DNA of 5,258 nt from DATFAS01 sp035254305 (GTDB lineage: Bacteria > Bacillota > Bacilli > Aneurinibacillales > RAOX-1): positions 1 through 5,258 of the forward strand of contig DATFAS010000083.1 in NCBI GenBank assembly GCA_035254305.1, written 5' to 3'. Within the stretch, counting starts at the first letter, position 1. Each line of letters opens with the position of its first letter. The translations under genes and the position numbers were made by a program. The notes beneath the pieces are model-generated. The model did not search any database, had not been told where the DNA came from, and saw only the letters and a program-made list of their open reading frames with translations. This document shows positions 1 through 5,258 of the stretch, piece by piece.

Positions 1-1
1 T

Positions 2-1879
2 GGTATAGGAAGAGATTATCAAGTGTCCTCAGTCGCTTATGTTAGATATGATCGTAACAGGTTACCGGATAACATACAGATGATAGATGATTTGAGAAAA
101 ATGATCGAAAACTATCAATTGTACGTAACGACTACCTTAGATGAAAAAGAAACAGCATCTTCGGTTAGTTTCAAATACACCATGGCTTATCTGCATTATA
201 TTCAGGGTATCATCTATTATTTAGGGAATAGTGAACGGCCACGTTCGATTGAAGAACTTTCTGATCAGCAGGCCATTGTTCTGAAAAAAGGTGACGATGT
301 AAAGCATCCAAAAAATCGTCTTCAACATATCGCAAGGGCTATTATGGAATTAGGCCTTGTTAAATTGGAGAATTCATTCTACTTCTTAACACCAGTAGGA
401 CTTAAATATTATCATGCGTTTCAAACAAATGAAGACTACTGGACATTATCGGCACCGCAGGTTGATATCCTCAAAGCACAGATTAGAGAGGGATCAAGTG
501 AGCTTGCCAAGGTGATTCAATTGGCTATTCAGGTAAGTCAGGAATTAAAGCAATTTACGGTAGAACAATTCCGTCATCCTTTTATGGATGTTATGAGCAT
601 CGGAGAAGAATGGGGAGATGTAACCCAAATTAATCGAGCTCGTTTTATGTTGAATTGGCTGCATGAGCTTGGCTATTTAGAAAGAACCGGCGATTTATAT
701 ATGTTCCTATTGGAGGGGGAAAGTCCTATCAAAATGATCATCCACGTTGATCAAGAAATTGAGTTTATTAAACAGTATATTCTGCAAAAAGGGTTCTTTT
801 TCCCCTCATCACTTATCGAGAATTACTATCTATCGTTAAAAACAAAGCCGTTTGTGATTCTTGCAGGAATATCAGGGACTGGAAAGACAAAGCTGGTTAA
901 ACTATTTGCTGGGGCATTAGGTGCTACAGAAGAAAATGGACAATTTACATTAATCCCAGTAAGGCCCGATTGGAGTGACCCTACGGATTTATTAGGTTAT
1001 CAAGATTTATCTGGGACTTTTCGAACAGGGAGATTAACAGAGGTTTTCATTGAAGCCACCAAACCACAGAATCGTAAACAGATCTATTTTGTGTGTTTAG
1101 ATGAAATGAATCTGGCTCGGGTAGAGCATTATTTCAGTGACATTCTCAGCATCATGGAAACGGAGAAGCGGAATCAGGATCAGATTATATCGGATGTCGT
1201 AGTAGTAAATGAGCAGGTAGGAAAGGTTTGTATACCAGACAACGTGTATATTGTTGGAACTGTGAATATGGATGAAACCACCCACCCCTTTAGCAAAAAG
1301 GTGTTGGATCGTGCTCAAACTATTGAGTTTAACTATATCAATTTAAATGCTTTTCCCCATGATGACATAGGCAGTTTAGTAGAAATGAAGTCTAAACAAG
1401 TAGCCAATAATTTTCTCAAAAGAGATTTCCTAACACTTCAGGAGGCTTATTCTGACTTTGCACCACTTATTAGACAAACCACAGAGAAATTGGTTCAGAT
1501 TAATGAAGTATTGGAAGAGATCCATTCACATGTAGGATTTCGTGTGAGGGACTCGATCTGTTTTTACATGATCTATAATGAACGATTTAATTTAATGACC
1601 GGAGAAGAGGCATTTGACCTCCAATTGCTTCAAATAATCCTTCCACGGATTCAAGGAAGTAGTTCTTCAGTTAAGAGAACCTTGATTAATCTCATGTTAC
1701 TTGCCTTGGGGCAGCGAAAAAGCATAGAGGAACTAATGAACGACACTACGGAATTATATGAACCGTGGAAAAGGGCGAGTAGCGAACCAAAAGCTATTTA
1801 TCCTAGAAGTGCTCGAAAAATTGCTTATATGTTACGGAGGATTGAGGAAGATGGCTTTACATCCTTCTGGCTTTCTTAA
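2..1879 (+). CDS. McrB-like AAA+ NTPase, 5' end outside window
   Basis: Motor subunit of a McrBC-type restriction system, expected to hydrolyse GTP or ATP and to work with the McrC-like protein encoded next. The frame is open to the left edge, and the codons before the GTG at 23 read GIGRDYQ and run into a pattern typical of the end of a MrcB_N/DUF3578-type domain (YVRYDRNRLP, then DDLRKMIENY). The gene therefore starts upstream and the GTG is not its start. Two winged-helix-like segments follow (about nt 185-420 and 497-718). The AAA+ core shows Walker A GISGTGKT (nt 866-889), Walker B LDEMN (D at nt 1100), an N-x-D signature in GTVNMDETTHPFSKKVLDRA (N at nt 1265) and a possible arginine finger in LDRA (R at nt 1310). 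E. coli McrB has N-T-x-D at the signature, so this belongs to a divergent branch; nucleotide preference cannot be read from sequence. A helical C-terminal part (lid) ends at the TAA. It overlaps the next gene by 29 nt, which suggests translational coupling. Confidence 0.93.
   Translation, partial: GIGRDYQVSSVAYVRYDRNRLPDNIQMIDDLRKMIENYQLYVTTTLDEKETASSVSFKYTMAYLHYIQGIIYYLGNSERPRSIEELSDQQAIVLKKGDDVKHPKNRLQHIARAIMELGLVKLENSFYFLTPVGLKYYHAFQTNEDYWTLSAPQVDILKAQIREGSSELAKVIQLAIQVSQELKQFTVEQFRHPFMDVMSIGEEWGDVTQINRARFMLNWLHELGYLERTGDLYMFLLEGESPIKMIIHVDQEIEFIKQYILQKGFFFPSSLIENYYLSLKTKPFVILAGISGTGKTKLVKLFAGALGATEENGQFTLIPVRPDWSDPTDLLGYQDLSGTFRTGRLTEVFIEATKPQNRKQIYFVCLDEMNLARVEHYFSDILSIMETEKRNQDQIISDVVVVNEQVGKVCIPDNVYIVGTVNMDETTHPFSKKVLDRAQTIEFNYINLNAFPHDDIGSLVEMKSKQVANNFLKRDFLTLQEAYSDFAPLIRQTTEKLVQINEVLEEIHSHVGFRVRDSICFYMIYNERFNLMTGEEAFDLQLLQIILPRIQGSSSSVKRTLINLMLLALGQRKSIEELMNDTTELYEPWKRASSEPKAIYPRSARKIAYMLRRIEEDGFTSFWLS
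1836..1840 (+). promoter_or_regulatory. Ribosome binding site of the McrC-like gene
   Basis: GGAGG lies 10 nt before the ATG at 1851, inside the end of the McrB-like gene. It decides the start: the frame is open back to an ATG at 1758, but that site has no comparable Shine-Dalgarno sequence and would add 31 residues that overlap the NTPase gene by over 120 nt. The buried site means ribosomes finishing the first gene can re-initiate on the second. Confidence 0.8.
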
Positions 1880-4262
1880 CCAAGATGTAGAGCTGTTAAG
1901 AATTGAAACCAATCTCTTTGATCTGTATATTCAGGGCAAACCGTTTCATCCAACGGTAGAGACCTTGCAGTTTCACCGTGATGATCAGGAGGACTTGGTA
2001 GATGCCACTTTTGAGATTGGGTATCGTGAGTATCCCATTGAAGTGAAGCTAGTAAAATTGTTTTCTCCAATAAGTGGAACTCTGTCTGAATTAGGAGAGG
2101 AGAGGGTACTGCCATGTTTTTATGAAAATCAATCCTATCAACTAGTGGTTCAGAACACATCTGATAAGAAGATTGAGTTCCATCATGAGAACATCAATCT
2201 CCGTCAGGCAGTTAAGCCATTGGGTCGGAATATTCTTACAGGTGTACTTAATTTCCATAGTGAAGTGGGGTATACCGAATTATGTATCCGAATTGAGGGA
2301 CAACCAGCCTTAGACATTCGCTTAGAAATTTTCCCATCAAAGATGGATTACAAGCGAGACTATCAACTGATTTTAAAGGATGTAAACGAACAAATCTATA
2401 ATTTATCCTTTGATTTCTTAAGAAAAACCTATCAGCTAACGGGGCTAAAAGAAACCAGACATCAGAGTCTGACCGAATTCTTTACCATATTAAGACATGT
2501 ATTTGACCAGTTGGTCAGTAATGTAGAACGACTCCAAATGTCCCCACATCACCGACTGTTCCCTGAAACGAAACTGGTAAATGCAGATCGAGTTAAACGT
2601 GCGGGAAAAGAAAACCTATCTTTCCTAGGAAAAAGACCACATTTATTAGTGAAGGACCAGGAGCATGGATTCCTACAAATAGGAACACAACAATATCGTC
2701 CAACAAAATTAATTGAAACCCAAAGAAAAATTGATTTTAATACTCACGAGAATCGATTTGTGAAATGGGTGATGGAAAGAATGGAAGTCAAGTTAAAAGA
2801 AATTGTATCTCGTGTTTCTACACAAGAACGACGACCGGATCCGTTATTATCGAAACAAATAGAGCAAATGCGTGGACATATCAAGAGGCTATTACGGTTA
2901 GATTTTCTACAGAACGTAGGAAAAATGGAGCGGATGTCAATCACGGTTGTCTTGCAAATGGCCCCCGGATACCGGGATATTTACCGGACATATTTATTGC
3001 TTATGAAAGGTCTATCTATTCAAGGAGAGTTGTATAGACTTTCGATGAAGGATGTAGCACAGCTTTATGAATATTGGTGCTTCTTAAAGATTCATAGCAT
3101 ATTGAGGAAGAAGTACGAACTAATTAAACAAGACATTATTCGTGTGCATCGAAATGGATTATTTTTAACTTTAGATAAGTCGAAAAAGGCAAGCGTGAAG
3201 TACCTTAATCCTCGTAATGGGGAAACCTTTACGCTATTTTATAATGCCTTACCTTCGGAAGACAGTCGAGAATTTCCAACCTTACCACAACGGCCTGATA
3301 ATGTGCTCACCCTTAAGAAGATGGAGTCAACCTTCGAGTACAAGTATATTTTTGATTCAAAATACCGTCTGAACCCTGCCTATGAGGGAACAAGCTATTA
3401 TCGGGATTACGGCTCACCTGGTCCGGAGGAAGATGACATTAACACAATGCATCGATATCGGGATGCCATTGTCTATCAGGATCATCAAACCGAGGATTTT
3501 GAGAGAAGTATGTTTGGAGCTTATGTTCTATTTCCATATCCAGATGAGGAAAAGTACAGGGAGCATAAGTTCTACAGAAGTATCAAAAAGGTAAACGTTG
3601 GAGCTTTGCCGTTCCTACCCAATTCCACGAAACTCATGGAGCAATTTTTGGATGAACTTATTCTAGATAGTCCTGAGAAGGCTTTTGAGAGATCCATTAG
3701 ACCTCGTGGTACTTCTGATTATTACAAGGACAAGCTTGGTGGGAAGAATGTACTTATTGGTTCACTAGGAACTCGAGATCAACTTGAGACCTGTTTAAGT
3801 CACCGTTTTTATTATATTCCACTACAACATTTGACTAAAGAACAACAACTACTATCAAAAGTCGAGTTTGTTGGCTTATACCAATCGCGACGATTGTTTG
3901 GAGAAAAAGAGAGTGGTATCCATTGGGTAGGTTTAGTATCGAGCTGGACTGTCATACCAAGGTACTTAATCAAAGAACGACCTGTTCGGCGGGGGAATGT
4001 CGATGAATTGTATGTTCGCTTTGAGATTAAAGAATGGGTGAAAAGAGAACGTCCGATATTACCTGGAGGATATGGAATTTACACACATTTGTTTGCAGTT
4101 AAGTACGTTTTTGATCGGGCAATGGAGATAGCGGAGCTGAAGTTAACAACGGAAGAGAACTTAAAAGACTGGCGAGAAAAGAGAAGGATGGGGAAAGTCA
4201 AAGTGGAGTTGGATAGGGAGAACGTGGATCAGGCAGACAAAGTATCTATAGATTTACAATAA
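1851..4262 (+). CDS. McrC-like protein: DUF2357 domain and PD-(D/E)XK nuclease
   Basis: Likely the nuclease and NTPase-stimulating partner of the McrB-like protein. The 803 residues are much longer than E. coli McrC (about 350), as is usual for the DUF2357 type. The N-terminal third is mostly beta-rich. A long helical region follows, containing the motif THENRFVK (residues 298-305) that I recognise from DUF2357 proteins. The nuclease core has RPD (D483), then a strand ending in FDSKYR, giving D502-S-K504. With D483 this forms a PD-(D/E)XK active site, and the helix INTMHRYRDA after it fits the family's conserved helix. After the core, residues about 634-770 form another beta-rich region (VLIGSLGTRDQ, HWVGLVSSW, YVRFEIKEW). 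The last 30 or so residues are charged and probably a tail. The start at 1851 is chosen from its GGAGG. All catalytic positions are intact, so it should be active. Family placement is from recalled motifs, not a search. Confidence 0.9.
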   Translation: MALHPSGFLNQDVELLRIETNLFDLYIQGKPFHPTVETLQFHRDDQEDLVDATFEIGYREYPIEVKLVKLFSPISGTLSELGEERVLPCFYENQSYQLVVQNTSDKKIEFHHENINLRQAVKPLGRNILTGVLNFHSEVGYTELCIRIEGQPALDIRLEIFPSKMDYKRDYQLILKDVNEQIYNLSFDFLRKTYQLTGLKETRHQSLTEFFTILRHVFDQLVSNVERLQMSPHHRLFPETKLVNADRVKRAGKENLSFLGKRPHLLVKDQEHGFLQIGTQQYRPTKLIETQRKIDFNTHENRFVKWVMERMEVKLKEIVSRVSTQERRPDPLLSKQIEQMRGHIKRLLRLDFLQNVGKMERMSITVVLQMAPGYRDIYRTYLLLMKGLSIQGELYRLSMKDVAQLYEYWCFLKIHSILRKKYELIKQDIIRVHRNGLFLTLDKSKKASVKYLNPRNGETFTLFYNALPSEDSREFPTLPQRPDNVLTLKKMESTFEYKYIFDSKYRLNPAYEGTSYYRDYGSPGPEEDDINTMHRYRDAIVYQDHQTEDFERSMFGAYVLFPYPDEEKYREHKFYRSIKKVNVGALPFLPNSTKLMEQFLDELILDSPEKAFERSIRPRGTSDYYKDKLGGKNVLIGSLGTRDQLETCLSHRFYYIPLQHLTKEQQLLSKVEFVGLYQSRRLFGEKESGIHWVGLVSSWTVIPRYLIKERPVRRGNVDELYVRFEIKEWVKRERPILPGGYGIYTHLFAVKYVFDRAMEIAELKLTTEENLKDWREKRRMGKVKVELDRENVDQADKVSIDLQ

Positions 4263-4280
4263 AAATTCTAAATCATAGAT
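4244..4280. repeat. Imperfect inverted repeat across the McrC-like stop codon
   Basis: Left arm ATCTAT-A-GATTTA (4244-4256) pairs with right arm TAAATCATAGAT (4269-4280): 12 base pairs, one bulged A at 4250 and a 12-nt loop holding the TAA stop. It could fold at the end of the McrB/McrC-like transcript and protect or terminate it. The stem is AT-rich and no T-run follows on either strand, so it is not a standard intrinsic terminator. It may be chance in AT-rich sequence. Confidence 0.4.
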
Positions 4281-4388
4281 GGTGTAATGATCGGCAACAG
4301 CGAAACTCCGCTCCACCTTCGGGGTCTGTCTCTTGTCGTGGATGGCTGTCTTTAACAGGCGGACACCCGAGTACGTCAAGGTAAACAC
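4254..4388 (-). pseudogene. Possible 3' remnant of an unknown gene, antisense
   Basis: On the - strand a frame is open from about 4463 down to a TAA at 4254-4256. It contains no ATG; the first usable start is a GTG at 4386-4388, giving 44 residues with parts such as YSGVRLLKTAIHDKRQTPKV and SFAVADHYTIYDLEFLL. The text reads like a real protein end: mixed polar and hydrophobic residues, and 27 of 42 third codon positions are G or C (hand count). The surrounding DNA is about 55% GC against roughly 27-42% in the nearby genes I sampled. No good ribosome binding site precedes the GTG. I read it as the leftover C-terminus of a gene with a different composition, convergent with the McrC-like gene and overlapping its last 9 nt. 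I do not recognise the family. A very small intact gene, or chance, remain possible. Confidence 0.35.
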
Positions 4389-4405
4389 ATCTTCAGCGCG
4401 GGAAT

Positions 4406-4424
4406 TTACTTCTATACGAAGTAA
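4406..4424. repeat. Perfect 7-bp inverted repeat upstream of the GIY-YIG gene
   Basis: TTACTTC (4406-4412), TATAC loop (4413-4417), GAAGTAA (4418-4424). It sits 29 nt before the ATG at 4454, in the leader or promoter of the GIY-YIG gene. A palindrome in this place could bind a dimeric repressor, or fold in the mRNA ahead of the ribosome binding site. The loop also holds TATACG, a poor -10 match with no good -35 partner, so I do not call a promoter. Confidence 0.4.
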
Positions 4425-4443
4425 GTGATTGTAGTAATTGCTT

Positions 4444-4448
4444 GGAGG
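4444..4448 (+). promoter_or_regulatory. Ribosome binding site of the GIY-YIG gene
   Basis: GGAGG followed by TAGGT and then the ATG at 4454, a spacing of 5 nt. It decides the start: the TTG at 4442 in the same frame overlaps the Shine-Dalgarno sequence itself and cannot be the real initiation codon. Confidence 0.8.
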
Positions 4449-4453
4449 TAGGT

Positions 4454-4873
4454 ATGCAGATTGTCACATTGAAGTGGCATGGTCCTTATAATTTTTCTCT
4501 AATAGAAAATAGGGATATTGCCTATGAATATGGAATCTATTCAATTTATCAAATTTTCGGTGGACGTGAAAATTTACTCTACATAGGTAAAACGACAAGG
4601 GATTTTATGACAAGGCTCAATGAGCATCTTTATTGGATGAATAAAGTTCGTGGAACTCTTAAAATCAGATTAGGGGTAATCCTGCTTGAGGATGGACAAC
4701 GATTTTCAAGGAAAAGATTATCTGATGTTGAGTCATTATTAATTACTTGGCATTCACCTCCAGAAAATACGACTAACGCAATTTATTATTACGGAAGAGA
4801 AAATTTAACCATCTTGAACATTGGGCGTAGAGGGCATATTGCCCCCAGAGTTTCAACGGATGACTTGCAATAA
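4454..4873 (+). CDS. GIY-YIG nuclease-family protein
   Basis: A compact 139-residue protein that is essentially one GIY-YIG nuclease domain, a fold that cuts DNA phosphodiester bonds using a metal ion. The N-terminal strand holds W8-H-G-P-Y12. G27-I-Y29 and Y43-I-G45 are the two signature strands, 13 residues apart, followed by K-T-T. The helix FMTRLNEHL supplies R54 and H58, E93 in DVESLLI is the expected metal-binding glutamate, and N108 in ENTTNAI matches the conserved asparagine. All expected active-site residues are therefore present. The C-terminus (ILNIGRRGHIAP) has the look of standalone members of the family rather than UvrC or homing endonucleases; no DNA-binding domain is attached. 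Target specificity must come from the domain itself or from a partner, most simply the product of the gene 25 nt downstream. It has its own leader and so may be transcribed separately from the McrBC-like pair. No signal peptide or membrane segment is visible, so it should be cytoplasmic. Confidence 0.88.
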   Translation: MQIVTLKWHGPYNFSLIENRDIAYEYGIYSIYQIFGGRENLLYIGKTTRDFMTRLNEHLYWMNKVRGTLKIRLGVILLEDGQRFSRKRLSDVESLLITWHSPPENTTNAIYYYGRENLTILNIGRRGHIAPRVSTDDLQ

Positions 4874-4883
4874 TTCTAATAAT

Positions 4884-4888
4884 GGAGA
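4884..4888 (+). promoter_or_regulatory. Ribosome binding site of the downstream nuclease-like gene
   Basis: GGAGA lies 10 nt before the ATG at 4899, in the 25-nt gap after the GIY-YIG stop. The ATG at 4882 overlaps this site in a different frame and meets a stop after 14 codons, so 4899 is the start that opens the long frame. Confidence 0.65.
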
Positions 4889-4898
4889 TGATTTTTTC

Positions 4899-5258
4899 AT
4901 GGAGCGAGCTATATGTGGGTTTGTAGAAGCATTAAGATTGCGACTTGATAAAGGAGTTTTTACAACCGAGGATTCTGTTCGATATACGTTTTTTACAACA
5001 CTAATGAATGAACTGAACGTGCAACCTTACGAGGTAATCCTAGAAAACCTTCATCCTTCTATCGAGCGTATAAAGGTGGATACTTACATACCTTCAACAA
5101 CCAATAGAAAAGGCTTAGTTAGTGAATTCAAGTATGACCGAGAAATACCGAGTGGTAAAAATGCGCCTCGACCACATAAGGCAGGCAAAGTCTTTGCAGA
5201 CATTTACCGATTATTTCAGTTCGATACAGATTCGAACACAGTAAAATGGTTAGTTTAT
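4899..5258 (+). CDS. PD-(D/E)XK nuclease-like protein, 3' end outside window
   Basis: The first 120 residues of a longer protein; the frame is still open at the right edge. After a short helix comes TTEDSVRYTFF (residues 22-32), then VILENLHP (46-53) and KVDTY (59-63). A strand SEFKYDREIPSG (75-86) follows, and then KAGKVFADIYRLFQF (94-108). D61 with E76-F-K78 gives the D...ExK pattern of the PD-(D/E)XK nuclease fold, and E24 or E49 could be the extra acidic residue in the preceding helix. The charged helix KAGKVFADIYRL resembles the one that packs behind the active site. I recognise the overall pattern from uncharacterised proteins near restriction genes but cannot name a family. The gene follows the GIY-YIG gene by 25 nt and is almost certainly in the same operon. 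The two products probably act together, possibly as a two-component restriction enzyme. The nuclease call rests on motif spacing alone. Confidence 0.7.
   Translation, partial: MERAICGFVEALRLRLDKGVFTTEDSVRYTFFTTLMNELNVQPYEVILENLHPSIERIKVDTYIPSTTNRKGLVSEFKYDREIPSGKNAPRPHKAGKVFADIYRLFQFDTDSNTVKWLVY

Noticed and set aside
23..25. GTG at 23 as the start of the McrB-like gene
   Set aside because: The frame is open to the window edge and the preceding residues (GIGRDYQ) continue a recognisable domain, and no ribosome binding site precedes the GTG at a suitable distance.
1097..1318. Minus-strand frame of 73 codons
   Set aside because: Lies wholly antisense to the Walker B to arginine-finger region of the McrB-like gene; composition is that of a shadow frame.
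1758..1850. Upstream ATG at 1758 as the start of the McrC-like gene
   Set aside because: No ribosome binding site, a long overlap with the NTPase gene, and an extension unlike the rest; the ATG at 1851 has GGAGG 10 nt upstream.
1876..2160. Minus-strand frame of 94 codons
   Set aside because: Antisense to the N-terminal part of the McrC-like gene, with no recognisable domain.
2744..3037. Overlapping frames on both strands inside the McrC-like gene
   Set aside because: Both are shadows of the central helical region; no domain pattern.
3382..3594. Plus-strand frame of 70 codons
   Set aside because: Alternate frame of the nuclease domain of the McrC-like gene.
4287..4355. Small + strand frame of 22 codons starting at the ATG at 4287
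   Set aside because: No clear ribosome binding site, and the same DNA reads more convincingly as protein on the - strand.
4413..4424. Resemblance of TATACGAAGTAA to a loxP arm
   Set aside because: The other arm and the spacer do not match loxP; explained by a short palindrome.
1..5258. CRISPR array, tRNA or rRNA genes, or complete insertion sequence
   Set aside because: No regularly spaced repeats, no tRNA-like TTC-arm with a paired acceptor stem, and no transposase were seen.

Overview
The window looks like part of a defence (restriction) island from a low-GC Gram-positive bacterium, most likely a member of the Bacillales. The support is AT-rich coding sequence, strong GGAGG-type ribosome binding sites and tightly packed same-strand genes. 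The organism assignment is an inference; no marker gene is present. All convincing genes are on the + strand.

Left part (2-4262): a two-gene McrBC-type (type IV restriction-like) module. The first gene is cut by the left window edge. It encodes a McrB-like AAA+ NTPase with Walker A GISGTGKT, Walker B LDEMN and an N-x-D signature (VNMDET) where E. coli McrB has N-T-x-D. Ahead of the motor lie the tail of a MrcB_N/DUF3578-like domain and two winged-helix-like segments. The second gene overlaps it by 29 nt and encodes an 803-residue McrC-like partner. This has a DUF2357-type N-terminal half (THENRFVK motif), a PD-(D/E)XK nuclease core (D483, D502-S-K504) and a C-terminal beta-rich extension of unclear function. 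By analogy with McrBC, the NTPase would assemble and translocate while the partner stimulates hydrolysis and cuts the nucleic acid.

Middle (4263-4453): a 191-bp gap, unusually GC-rich in its core (66 of 120 bases at 4281-4400, hand count). It carries a convincing but short reading frame on the - strand that may be the 3' remnant of another gene. Two inverted repeats are present, one across the end of the McrC-like gene and one just upstream of the next gene.

Right part (4454-5258): two closely spaced genes, 25 nt apart. One is a complete 139-residue GIY-YIG nuclease-like protein retaining all expected active-site residues. The other is the first 120 residues of a PD-(D/E)XK-like protein (D61, E76-F-K78) that runs off the right edge. 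Two different nuclease folds encoded side by side, next to a McrBC-like pair, suggest a second, less familiar defence cassette. What lies beyond the right edge (for example a methyltransferase or a regulator) would decide its type.
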